Shown: positions 44,985-54,567 of the stretch, in pieces
How the letters are laid out: each line of letters begins with the position of its first letter
Numbering within the stretch: the first letter of the stretch is position 1
From: Sepiola atlantica
Taxonomy: Eukaryota; Mollusca; Cephalopoda; Sepiida; Sepiolidae
DNA: 64,000 nt
Direction: 5' to 3'
Assembly (NCBI GenBank): GCA_963556195.1
Contig: OY744532.1
Location: 104,943,083 to 105,007,082, forward strand
Program-made: the position numbers and the translations under genes
Notes under the pieces: generated by a model
Seen by the model: the letters and a program-made list of their open reading frames with translations, nothing else
The model's database searches: none
Told to the model about the DNA's origin: nothing

Positions 44985-45030
<46 letters not shown>
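44976..45030. repeat. (TA)n microsatellite
   Basis: Nearly pure TA. Confidence 0.95.
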
Positions 45031-45037
<7 letters not shown>

Positions 45038-46249
45038 CTCACTGCGTAAGTTCTATCCACATGATATTTTAAATGTTTTCCTCATAAAATAAATAATGCT
45101 ATTGTTACCAACTTAAAAGTTCACCTGGTTATAATAGTGAATATTAAAGTATTTTAAATATTGTTTGATAGACGAATTTATTATCAAAAAACAAAACGTA
45201 TAATCGCGGAAGTTTTCAACACGAATCGATAAAACACGTTTAATATTTAATTGTGTGGCATTATTTAAACTGATGCCTGTCACACGGCTAGAAGTTGTGG
45301 AAGTTGAAAGCACATCGTAACTCCAATTTTATTTTACTCTTCTTGACGAATCACATCATAATTACTTAAACTCTATATGCAATTCTTTTTCTAAGATTAT
45401 TATATGTCCAATAATGGAATAATGTTGCCCCTATCTGGGAAGATGCCGCACTGTGCACTCTTTTTTGCCTTCAGAGAGTACAAAATTGAGTTCAAAATCT
45501 AGTGAACATGATCACAGAAGATACGTCGCTAGTCTTTGTCCACTCTATTGATATTTACATAGAAGTGGATCGGCTTGCTACAGTCTTTGGTTCCGCTTTG
45601 TGATATATTCACAGCAAGAACTCGTCTAATTATCACGACGAGAAAACTATTTCCTTGCTCTATATATGGGCCGATGGTTCAAGAGACAAAGAGACTTGCA
45701 AGGGTTTACCGTCCGTGGAACACATTACCGTCGATTACACCCTGAAGTCCAATGTCAACAAGTTATTCTCACAGACCGCTACATTTCTTAAAAGACGGAT
45801 GTTTGTTGTTAGTAAACTGATAGCTTACATTGAGCAATTAGCTACGAAATATGCTTTTATACTGTTCCACTTTAATAGATTAAGATAATGTCGTCTTATA
45901 TTGAGTAAAGTACGATTGCCTGAATATTTGATTAACTTGGATATTACATTCATAGCATGAGTAAACTATAGCTAAATGTCTCGTTTATTTCTGGAATCCC
46001 AGGCTTTATTGTTTTGTAATCAGTCACTCCTCCGATTCCTTAAAATGCCTTCTTTAAAAATATATTACAAAATATATTAAATCGAATAGGTGTTAGAAAT
46101 ATAGATTCGCTGTGAATTTTATTAGAACCCATACTTATTTGTATCATCGATAATACCATCCAAGCAATAAATCCTTCTCGGTAAAAAGATATAGTACACC
46201 TCAGGATGTTGACAGGATTTTCTACGCTACCTAAAAAAACGGCTTGAAA
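45031..46249. other. Unassigned DNA
   Basis: ORFs at 45113-45313 and 45655-45888 have no recognised domain. Confidence 0.4.
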
Positions 46250-46446
46250 CCTAACCCTAACCCTAACCTAACCCTAACCTAACCCTTACCTTAACCCTGA
46301 CCCTGACCCTTACTCTAACCTTAGCCCTAGCCCTAACCTAACCCTAACCCTAACCTAACCCTAACCCTTACCCTTACCCTAAACCTTACCCTTACCCTTA
46401 CCCTTACCCTTACCCTTACCCTAACCTTTACCTTAACCCTAACTCT
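46250..46446. repeat. Degenerate telomere-like tract
   Basis: About 195 bp of CCCTAA, CCTAA and CCCTTA units in one orientation. The mixture of variants indicates an old interstitial tract rather than a chromosome end. Confidence 0.9.
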
Positions 46447-46477
46447 GATTCTTGTTATCGGGAATGTAAATCTACTT

Positions 46478-46702
46478 TCAGATAATTTTTTCACTAAAAC
46501 CTCTAATCACGGTCTCTATGTCACCCGCAGAATATGTACCATCGTTCCTTTCTTCTCCACAGAAGAAAGTCAGCATTCTCTGTCCGTGTTTCTGCACCCA
46601 AGAAATTTCCTGCCAGAAGATTCTATCATAATCCCCACCATATTCACATTTAAAGTCGGCTTTCACAAACATTACCAGTCCTTTTACATAGCTTGTTGCC
46701 AT
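46478..46702 (-). CDS. Small hypothetical protein, 74 residues
   Basis: The ORF begins MATSYVKGLVMFVKADF, has WQEISWVQKHGQRMLTFFCGEE in the middle and ends GDIETVIRGFSEKII. Amino-acid composition is balanced (Trp, Cys, Gly, acidic and basic residues) unlike the AT-driven ORFs around it, and the start context AATATGGC is acceptable. The frame is open nine codons upstream of the ATG (to 46729, NELRWENM), so it could be part of a retrogene or a terminal exon. No family recognised, no signal peptide or membrane segment. It lies 32 bp from a telomere-like tract. Confidence 0.3.
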   Translation of the reverse strand: MATSYVKGLVMFVKADFKCEYGGDYDRIFWQEISWVQKHGQRMLTFFCGEERNDGTYSAGDIETVIRGFSEKII

Positions 46703-46709
46703 ATTTTCC

Positions 46710-47016
46710 CAACGTAATTCATTGATTGGTCTTTATCATTATTATCCCTCCGGTCGCATATGTTTGCTAGACTGGGTAAATTAGATAATTATGAAAAAAG
46801 TACATACGATACGTAGTTAAAGAAAAGTAAATTGTCTGCGACTATTAAAATAATTTTTAACGCTATTGATAATGTTTACCTATTAATTTTTATCTTTTTG
46901 ATTTATCACTTATGTTTGAATTCATGTTTTGAAAAATTATGTAAATCATGATTCTATAACGTCACTCCAAAGCTATAATTGTTTTGATAAGATAATGTCT
47001 AAGACTTATTAATAAG
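46710..47016. other. Unassigned DNA
   Basis: No feature recognised. Confidence 0.4.
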
Positions 47017-47090
47017 AAAGTCCAATTAGCTTAGTTACTAGAACATTAGACTGAAGATCTTATGGTTTCGGTTTCAATTTCCGGTCACGC
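47017..47090 (+). pseudogene. tRNA-Phe-like pseudogene or SINE head
   Basis: ATTAGCTTAGTTAC matches the D-arm/A box of tRNA-Phe, and TTAGACTGAAGATCT (47046-47060) is identical to its anticodon arm with anticodon GAA. The T arm is degenerate (GGTTTCGGTTTCAATTTCCGG) and the acceptor ends do not pair, so it should not be functional. Confidence 0.5.
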
Positions 47091-47899
47091 GGTCCGATTT
47101 ATTTGTTAGGATTTTTTTTATTTACAAATAATGCAATGTTTTTCATTTCTGAAAGTAGTTAAGATCGCTACTTGTTCGAAATGAGACAAATTCCACAATG
47201 TATTTATTACATTTAAATAAATTGTAACTGACAAACGGACGAACTCTCTATTTATATAAGATAAAGATTGAATTTCTGATGAAATTTAAGAATAATTGAA
47301 ATTACAGAATTATCTCCCTTGTTGTATTTTTATTGGCCAGTTTTTTTTTTTTTAAATCAGGATTTACCATTCATTTAATGATAACATTTCGAGAAGTCGT
47401 ATTCGATTCGCTGGTGACTGAGAACTGAAACGATCAACATAATTCGGACTTTCATTTTAAGCTGTTGACCTTTAGTCTCAGTTGATACATGTGTTTCTAG
47501 CGAGGCGGTGCACAGCTTATTGAAGAGTACTGGAGGATAATAACTGCTTCTGTTTTCACCAATTCCGACGAAGAGACATATCCAGATTGATATCACTTGG
47601 GAAAACTGTAAAAGTGTTGACTTTCTATTCTTCAATTATTTTTCTGTGTTTCGCTTCACCAGATGTACCTTATTCTTTCTTAAACATAAGTAAAATATGA
47701 TATGATTAAAATAATTTGGCATCGTATTTTGTTTTGACGTGACCAAATTTCTAAAGAAATTTAAAATATCAATAAATAGTAGAGGTCAATTCCTCTGGAA
47801 AATCAAGCTTTCGGAGGAAATAGGTTGAAACGTAAATTCGTATAAAGAGTCCTATGAGATATTATTGGAATATGAATTGCATTATCCAATATGATTCAA
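47091..47899. other. Unassigned DNA
   Basis: The ORF at 47375-47635 (minus) is unrecognised. Confidence 0.4.
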
Positions 47900-48238
47900 C
47901 TATATATATATATATATATATAGTACATGTATTATATTAGTTTCTGTAGATGTAAATCCGTTGAAACTCCAGTGTTTATAAAAAGTGCTCAATAATAAGT
48001 AGAGCTGTTCTTTAATATAAACGTGTATTTATACAAACAACATTGGTTACATATGTGCATACATGTTTCGGTTGTACTCGTCACAGAGAGACCACCCCTG
48101 CAGACCAACTAAGACAAGACTTGTCTTCTTTAGTCGTAAGAGGTGGATCTCTGTGAATAGTACAACCGAAACATGTATGCACATATGTAAGCAATGATAA
48201 ATAAATACTTATACAATATATATATATATATATATATA
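47900..48238. repeat. Palindromic element, sister of 20848-21060
   Basis: (TA)n at both ends, the boundary motif at 47965-48012, and inverted arms 48041-48115 / 48116-48196 sharing ACATATGTGCATACATG and TTTCGGTTGTACT with 20907-21059. The centre (GACAAGACTTGTC) is itself a palindrome. Arms are more diverged than at 20907-21059. Confidence 0.8.
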
Positions 48239-48438
48239 AGGCAGTAAGGCTACCAACATTTGTAAAAAGTTTTTTTCAACATTTATTTATCTTTTTGTTA
48301 TTTTATCCTGATGAGGGCGTACCACCGTTTAAAACGCGTTTATATAACGCGTTTTAATTAATTAATTATAAAATGATAAAATAACAACATAATAAATAAA
48401 TGTTGAAAAAACCTTTTTACAAATGTTGGTAGCCTTAC
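48239..48438. repeat. Palindromic element with central hammerhead-like core
   Basis: Left arm 48239-48307 and right arm 48368-48438 are inverted copies (GGCTACCAACATTTGTAAAAAG outward). The centre carries the hammerhead-like motif and its own ACGCGTTTATATAACGCGT hairpin. The right arm is shared with 44880-44960. Confidence 0.75.
48308..48355 (+). ncRNA. Hammerhead-like motif with transition mutations
   Basis: CTGATGA (48308-48314), then GGGCG and CGTTT pairing through G-U wobbles as stem II, AAAA in place of GAAA, and stem III ACGCG/CGCGT with U next. The departures from consensus are all C-to-T or G-to-A, as expected from deamination of an older motif. Confidence 0.35.
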
Positions 48439-48480
48439 ATATATACTTTTCTCTCGTTGGAACTTCACTAATACTGAAAT

Positions 48481-48484
48481 ACCC

Positions 48485-48552
<68 letters not shown>
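48481..48552. repeat. (CT)n microsatellite
   Basis: Long CT run with two interruptions. Confidence 0.95.
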
Positions 48553-48553
<1 letters not shown>

Positions 48554-48672
48554 GATTGGTTAACTAGCAAGCCATGTATATAAAAACACCTGACAAAAAA
48601 TAACTCCATGCCTTTAGCCTGACGATTACCCCTGGGGATAAAACACGGAAGCCTCTGTGTAGCTTGATTGCT
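48550..48672 (-). repeat. Dispersed repeat shared with 1160-1315
   Basis: Minus strand: AATCAAGCTACACAGAGGC, GTTTTATCCCC and TTAACCAATCAGA in the same order as 1160-1315. Confidence 0.55.
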
Positions 48673-48694
48673 ATATATTTTTTCATTGCTTCAT

Positions 48695-48698
<4 letters not shown>

Positions 48699-48744
<46 letters not shown>

Positions 48745-48921
48745 AACATTTTTATAAATAAATATAAATTATTTAAATACCTAGAGACATCGATGTTTCA
48801 TGCTAACGCAATCTTCAGTCTAGGGACTAATTCTCAACGGTCGGTAGGCGAGAGCCCCGATCACAAATCGCCACTGATTCGTAGTCGGGGATCCTATCCA
48901 TCGGTCATAGCCAATTAGTTA

Positions 48922-48925
<4 letters not shown>
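48699..48925 (-). repeat. tRNA-headed SINE with hammerhead, copy 2
   Basis: Minus strand: TTGGCTATGACCGATGGATAG head, B-box-like GGGGCTCTCGCC (48858-48847), CCGACCGTTGAGAATTAGT, hammerhead core (48824-48780), AGGTATTTAAATAATTTATA and a (TA)n tail (48740-48699). A second (TA)n lies upstream. Confidence 0.75.
48780..48824 (-). ncRNA. Hammerhead-ribozyme-like motif in SINE copy 2
   Basis: Stem I CCTAGA/TCTAGG pairs perfectly. The core is CTGAAGA, stem II TGC-GTTA-GCA flanked by a T-T mismatch, then GAAA. Stem III CAT-CG-ATG is perfect and is followed by TC. Relative to copy 1, stem I and stem III both changed with pairing preserved. The T-T at the usually invariant 10.1/11.1 pair argues against strong activity. 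Confidence 0.6.
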
Positions 48926-49002
<77 letters not shown>

Positions 49003-49013
49003 GGTGTGTGTGT
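48922..49013. repeat. (TA)n-(TG)n microsatellite
   Basis: Long TA then TG. Confidence 0.95.
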
Positions 49014-49163
49014 GTTTATTGTTTATGATGTATACTTAATAGCTCCCCTAACGAATATTAAACTTATGTAAATAAATAGATAGAAAGATATAAATAGTTA
49101 CAATTAAAACGAATAATTAAAACGAAGAAATTAAGACTATCCAAATTTAACCAACGAAATAGC

Positions 49164-49205
49164 CTGAAGAGGTCTATGATCGAAATATTTTAGCATAATG
49201 TTAGT
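49164..49205 (+). ncRNA. Hammerhead-like core
   Basis: CTGAAGA (49164-49170), stem II GGTC-TAT-GATC (49171-49181, one G-U), GAAA (49182-49185), then ATATT...AATGT as a possible 5-bp stem III with U next. No stem I. Within chance expectation for a single site, but the stems are in the right register. Confidence 0.3.
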
Positions 49206-49229
49206 ATTAATGTAAACTTACAGTATCTT

Positions 49230-49230
<1 letters not shown>

Positions 49231-49272
<42 letters not shown>
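49231..49272. repeat. (TA)n microsatellite
   Basis: Pure TA. 49273-49659 is unassigned. Confidence 0.95.
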
Positions 49273-49275
<3 letters not shown>

Positions 49276-49659
49276 TTTAGATTGAGTTCGTTTCCGACAA
49301 AGCTATAAAGTCGTATCCAGTCATATCTCGTGATAACCATGCCGACAGTTCCTCAATCAAAATAAATGTTGGCCATCGGCACGTGTATTGATAGATATTA
49401 CTTGTTGGGGGCATATTGTATATATGTAAGTCATTTTTTCTGCATTAATGAAGATTTATTTTTGTCTGTAAAATTAAAAATGTGTTTGATACGAAACGGC
49501 CGTAGAAATTTTTGAATAAAAACCAACTTGCTTGACAATATTTGTTTTGCATTGTCGGAAACGAAATCAATTCATAATTGCTCTGTGATCACATATTTAC
49601 ATCGAAAAGTGAAATATCACTTTGATATATATACACTTGAGTTTGTCTACTTCACTAAA

Positions 49660-49815
49660 ATATTATAAATATAAAGATTTTGTTTGGTGGAAGGGAATTC
49701 AACAGTGTGTTCTATTATTTAATAACAAGAGCATAATATTTATCACTTTATTAATAATGTTACCGAAGATCAGCTCAAACCAACATGGTATCATTGGTTT
49801 TTGGAATCAAATATG
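49660..49815 (+). repeat. Dispersed repeat, copy 3 of 3
   Basis: GGAAGGGAATTCAAC, AAGAGCATAATATTTAT, GAAGATCAG and ATGGTATCATTGGTTTT parallel 42895-43030 and 41725-41795. Confidence 0.55.
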
Positions 49816-49844
49816 GCTGAAGATAACCGGGTATCGATTTGTTT

Positions 49845-50150
49845 ATAAATTATTTAATAGAAAATCGCTCCAGACAAGGCATGAATCCACTTGAAATATG
49901 ATAATCGCAAAGACAGGAGATGCCTATTGGCCTTAGTATTGAGAAGATCAAGGCAATAGGTAGGAGGAAAACAGTCAGCACTAAAGGAGTTCCACAGGTC
50001 TGCAGTTTTGGGAAAGAAGCTACTGGAATAGAAAGCTGTATTACAATGAGGTATCGAAACAGCGAATTGATGGAAACCACTAGATCAACAAGGCAGATGA
50101 GTTAGAATAAAGGAAGCAGGAATAGATCGCATAATTCTGAAGATAAATAA
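49845..50150 (-). pseudogene. LINE RT C-terminal fragment, frameshifted
   Basis: Nucleotide relative of 7040-7380 (ATCGCTCCAGACAAGGCATGA, GGAGATGCCTATTG, TCAGAATTAT on the other side), with frame breaks so that the SFFPRTAGLWNSLP peptide appears only in pieces. Confidence 0.7.
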
Positions 50151-50235
50151 GCTCGAAAAACACTATTTTTCAATCTGAGCCCGCACACAGCTTGAAACCT
50201 ATGGTATCATGTTTATCTGATCTGATATTCTGTGA

Positions 50236-50239
<4 letters not shown>

Positions 50240-50268
<29 letters not shown>
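50240..50268. repeat. (TA)n microsatellite
   Basis: Short pure TA. Confidence 0.9.
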
Positions 50269-50273
<5 letters not shown>

Positions 50274-50820
50274 CATAGATAAATACTACATAAATATTAA
50301 CAGAGATGTGTAGCGATATAGATAGCAATATATATGTATGATTGCCACTTCTTTACAGAAGAAGGCCATCTCAAAAAAGATTGCAATATCTAATCATGGT
50401 CGCGCATATTGTTTAGCAGACCCAGTTTATTTTTACAGGTCTTCAACGCCGTGGGTCTTGTAGGGATATCTGTACAGGTAAGATGGCCATGCTCTGCGTG
50501 TGTACGACACGCGGGGCACACTCTCATTCTACAAAGTCTGGTTTCAAGATAAATAAGAGACGATGTAGAGCGCAGGTTTTATATCTAATAAAATCTACGC
50601 GTCCATCTCGCCGAGTAGGGTAGCATCGCGCCTTGGTACGATACCATGTATTTCTAGGCTCGTTTTTAAATCATCAGTGTTCCACCCCTTCGAAAAGCTA
50701 AGACTGCAATGCACACCCACCGAACACATATATAAATATAAGTAATGCGTATATTACTAATAAAGATGTTGAAAAAGAAACAGATATAAAAGCTGTATTT
50801 TAATAACTTGGCTAAGATAC
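50269..50820. other. Unassigned, GC-richer repeat-like DNA
   Basis: Holds a hammerhead-like core (next entry) and a GC-richer block with no open frame of note. Confidence 0.4.
50637..50677 (-). ncRNA. Hammerhead-like motif, degraded stem II
   Basis: Minus strand: CTGATGA (50677-50671), a 16-nt segment that no longer forms stem II, GAAA (50654-50651), then a perfect ATAC-ATG-GTAT stem III followed by C, the preferred cleavage base. GGT upstream and ACC downstream could be remnants of stem I. Confidence 0.35.
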
Positions 50821-50885
50821 TCTTCTCTCTCTCTCTCTCTATCTCTCTCTATCTCCCTTTCTCTCTCTCACACACACGCACACAA
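50821..50885. repeat. (CT)n-(CA)n microsatellite
   Basis: CT with interruptions, then CA. Confidence 0.95.
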
Positions 50886-51044
50886 AAACACACGATCAAA
50901 CAAAATAAATCTGAAAACATTTTTTAGTTTGAGGGATTGAGTTATGCTTCGAAAAAACCTCCATTTTAATTGTTTTAATAAACCGTAATTTTCAATTCAT
51001 TCATCAAATGATCCATCTTTTGCAAACATTCTATCTATTATTTC

Positions 51045-51046
51045 CA

Positions 51047-51104
<58 letters not shown>

Positions 51105-51156
51105 TTGGCCCGCTGGTCTTATCCTCTACGGGACTCCTCCTCCCTTTCACAAAAAC

Positions 51157-51194
<38 letters not shown>

Positions 51195-51281
51195 TCTCTC
51201 TCTCTCTCCCTCTCTCTCTCTCTCACTGTTTGGCCCGCTGGTCTTATCCTCTACGGGACTCCTCCTCCCTTTCACAAAAAC

Positions 51282-51319
<38 letters not shown>

Positions 51320-51423
51320 TCTCTCTCTCTCTCTCACTTATCCTCGACGGGACTCCTCCCCCCTTTCACTAAAACATACTCGCTCTCTCTCTCCCTCTCT
51401 CTCCCTCTCTCTCTCTCGCTCAC

Positions 51424-51481
<58 letters not shown>

Positions 51482-51510
51482 TCTCCTTATCTCTATCTCA
51501 TTCGCTTTCT
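51045..51510. repeat. (CT)n array with three copies of a 60-bp unique block
   Basis: Blocks at about 51100-51160, 51224-51285 and 51335-51381 (TTATCCTCTACGGGACTCCTC, CCTTTCAC-AAAACATACT) are separated by CT runs, giving a minisatellite of about 110-124 bp. The long Ser/Leu ORFs across it are artefacts. Confidence 0.9.
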
Positions 51511-52270
51511 CTCTCTTTCTTCACCCTTTTAATTACACCCATCTGGGGATTCCTGAATCAAATAGTTATTAGAATCTTCTTCGTTTATCGTTCCTCCCTT
51601 CGCCCCATTTCCGTAGTCAACACTTCTCCTCCTTCTTATTCTTTTCGTCTTTTTTCTTTTCTACGTTTCTACTCTTTAAATTCTTTTTCTTACATTTTCC
51701 AAACTCCTTCTTTTATCTCTCCTCTTATATTTATCCTTCATAAATCATTCTTCAATCTCTCCCTCTATCATCTCTTCTTCTTCTTCGTCTGCTTCTTCTA
51801 TCTCTTCTTTTCCTTTTTTTTTCTTGGCCATTATGATACGACCTCGTCCTGTTACTTTTCTTTCAATCTTCTTATTTCCGTCGTCAACCTCTCCTAAACC
51901 TTCTATTTTTCTCTCTCTTTCCCCCTCTCTCTCGCTCTCTCTTCTGATTTATTTCTCTCTTCTTCTCTTTCTCTCTCGATATTCTGACCCCATTCTCCGT
52001 TTTCTTTTTCTGTCGTGGATTCTTCTTCCGCCTCTCTATCTATACCCTTCTCCTCCTTCTTCTCCTTCTCTTTCTTCTCTTTCTTCTTCTTTTACTTCTC
52101 TTCCTTCAACCTTCTTCTTCTCCTCTTTCTTCTTCTTCTTCTCCTCAATCTTATCCTTCTTCTTCTCCTTCCTCCTCCTTTTTATTTTTCTTCTTCTCCT
52201 TCTTTTTTATTCTCTTTCTTCTTCTTTCACCCCTTCTTCTTTTCTGTTTTTCTTTTTCTTATTATTACAC
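51511..52270. other. Polypyrimidine tract DNA
   Basis: Almost exclusively C/T on the plus strand, irregular TTCTTC and CTCTCT. It encodes Ser/Phe/Leu artefacts only. Confidence 0.8.
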
Positions 52271-52881
52271 AACCTTATCCCGTATAAAACTATGCACACG
52301 GCGCACCATGCATCACTCTTCACTGCACAGTTCCATAAATTCCCCTGTCACGTTTTCCCGGGGCCCAAATAAGCTTCCATTATCGCTGAACAACAGTTAC
52401 AATTACCAGATGACCCCAGTCGCCATTAAGTGTTGTAATATCTTAACGTCTGTCATATACGCTTGGTAATTCCAAGATCTGACATTTGAACGAAAAGCAA
52501 CGCTTGCGTTGCCTTAACGAGAAAGGATAACTGACGTCCATATTGTTTGCGTGTATACGCGCATGCGTGGTCTGACCTTTGTTTATGTTTGGCGCAATTT
52601 GATGTTTGTGTATTACGAGTGCGGGGCATTTTTTGCTGGTGTTGTGATTCGTGCAATTCCCCAATCGCTTGTCTTTATGCCATTTTGGTTTGAGCTGTTT
52701 CTTTGATTCGGAGGATATTTGCTGTCTTCCTTAACCATTACGTCTGTGTTTATGCGTGACTAAACTTGTGCAGTGTAGGGGTTAGATAAGGATAATAAGA
52801 GAATTAGTGAAACGCCTTTTCGCATATACATATATAATATAAAAATGTGAACAGTTGAGTCACCCATTGAGGTATGTTTAG

Positions 52882-52884
<3 letters not shown>
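52271..52884. other. Unassigned DNA
   Basis: The 73-codon ORF at 52443-52664 (minus) sits in a GC-richer patch with several CpG sites (GCGCATGCG) but no domain was recognised. 52850-52885 is a partial copy of the 5878-5965 repeat. Confidence 0.4.

Positions 52885-52940
<56 letters not shown>
52885..52940. repeat. (TA)n microsatellite
   Basis: Pure TA. Confidence 0.95.
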
Positions 52941-52944
<4 letters not shown>

Positions 52945-52971
52945 AACAGGAGAATAAAGGGTATTTTTTAA

Positions 52972-53091
52972 GATTAGGACCCGGTTAACTTTGACCTTAA
53001 CCGTGATACTAACCCTAACCATAACCCTAACGCTAACCCTTACCTTGACCCTTACCCTAACGACACGGTCAAATTAGCTCCGGTCCTAATC
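52972..53091. repeat. Telomere-like tract bounded by inverted repeats
   Basis: CCCTAA/CCTTAC units (52993-53062) are framed by GATTAGGACCCGG...TTTGAC (52972-52995) and GTCAAATTAG...GGTCCTAATC (53068-53091), imperfect inverted copies of 24 bp. Confidence 0.75.
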
Positions 53092-53208
53092 TGGAGAAAC
53101 ACCTAATAAAGATATTATATATACCTTTAAAGGAAAAACGATCATGAAAAGTTGATGCTAATTAGGACAATAAAGACATTATTGTTTGAAAACCTAACTC
53201 AATTTAAA

Positions 53209-53218
<10 letters not shown>

Positions 53219-53264
<46 letters not shown>

Positions 53265-53425
53265 CATATTTTATAAATAAATATTAATTATTTAAATACC
53301 TACAGACATCGAGGTTTCATGCTAACGCAATCTTCAGTGTAGGAACTAATTCTCAACGGTCGGTGGGCGCGAACCCCGATCACAAATCGCCACTGATTCG
53401 TAGTCAATTAGTTAGTAAATATAGA
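53219..53425 (-). repeat. tRNA-headed SINE with hammerhead, copy 3
   Basis: Minus strand: B box GGGGTTCGCGCC (53377-53366), CCGACCGTTGAGAATTAGT, hammerhead core (53343-53299), AGGTATTTAAATAATTAATA, (TA)n tail (53262-53219). The head lacks about 26 nt around the A box present in copy 2, so it could not be transcribed by its own promoter. Confidence 0.75.
53299..53343 (-). ncRNA. Hammerhead-ribozyme-like motif in SINE copy 3
   Basis: Stem I CCTACA/TGTAGG is perfect. Core CTGAAGA, stem II TGC-GTTA-GCA, GAAA and TC are all present. Stem III (CCT/ATG) has one mismatch relative to copy 2 (CAT/ATG). Confidence 0.55.
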
Positions 53426-53503
53426 GGAATGTTAAATGTAAATAGCGAATCGGCGGCTATGTACCAAGCAGTATAGAGTGATCTACGAAACGGCGTTCGG
53501 ATC

Positions 53504-53510
<7 letters not shown>

Positions 53511-53557
<47 letters not shown>
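53511..53557. repeat. (TA)n microsatellite
   Basis: Pure TA. Confidence 0.95.
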
Positions 53558-53561
<4 letters not shown>

Positions 53562-53627
53562 AAGGAAGGATGAGAGTAATCCGACGTAATGAGAAATGAA
53601 AAATGAAAAACCAAGAGATATTTTTTA

Positions 53628-53672
53628 TATATTCATCAACGTTTCGTCTTTATTGTAAGACTTTCTCAGGAT
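53628..53672 (-). ncRNA. Degenerate hammerhead-like motif
   Basis: Minus strand: CTGAGAA (a one-base shift from CTGAAGA), stem II AGTCTT/AAAGAC with a short loop, then GAAA (53645-53642) and CGTTGATG. GATGA upstream and TCAT downstream could be stem I leftovers. Confidence 0.25.
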
Positions 53673-54211
53673 GATAATTTTAAGAAAAATGTCATGCAAG
53701 TACATCGAAATATTGGGTTGACATGATGGGTTGATAATGAAAAGTAGTAGCCGTGGTTACTAAGAGCGCTGGACGAGGTCCGGGCTGAGAGAAGTCAGTC
53801 AGTGACAGAGTGAAATGAATATGGAAAGCTTTTAGTGGGTTCATTAGGGCAGCATTGAAAAATGGGAGGGGTGAGAGTGTTAGTGAATTTGCCTTAGGGT
53901 GGGAGGAGGAGAGGCGGCTGAGGATTTTGTCATGGTGATGTGTGGCATGTATTTTGAGGGGCTGGGGAAAGATGAGGGAAGGGGGGAACTCTGTGTGTTT
54001 GGTATGTAAGTGGTATCATAGTTTTATATACAACTCCCCGCATACGTACTAACTCTTTATCACATACATAGTCATTCACTACGAATCAAAACCACTTAAC
54101 AACAAATAACAGCCTTACCAATGAACACAATCTAAATATCCTCACAAATGTTTAGATATTTAAACCCCTTTTGCCCTCAATTTAATCTCAAATTTACTTA
54201 ATCAATGACTT

Positions 54212-54217
<6 letters not shown>
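53673..54217. other. Unassigned DNA with a G-rich block
   Basis: 53740-54000 is G-rich on the plus strand with no gene. The remainder is AT-rich. Confidence 0.4.
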
Positions 54218-54249
<32 letters not shown>

Positions 54250-54341
54250 AGTATATTTTTAGTTATTTATATGATAAATGTTGGTGAAATCTATTATCTT
54301 AAGTTTTATGTCTCCAATGCATAGAGAACTCATTGATTATG

Positions 54342-54383
<42 letters not shown>

Positions 54384-54426
54384 TTTAACGTATGTGTGCA
54401 TGGCTGTGTATATATGCGTCTCCTTG

Positions 54427-54484
<58 letters not shown>

Positions 54485-54501
54485 TAGATATACGTAATAT
54501 A

Positions 54502-54562
<61 letters not shown>
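54218..54562. repeat. Microsatellite cluster (TA)n, (ATA)n, (CT)n
   Basis: TA at 54218-54243, ATA trinucleotides at 54345-54380, CT at 54430-54449, TA to 54560. Confidence 0.95.

Positions 54563-54567
<5 letters not shown>

Noticed and set aside
51008..52372. Long Ser/Leu/Phe-rich ORFs of 90-182 codons
   Set aside because: Low-complexity translations of CT-rich DNA.
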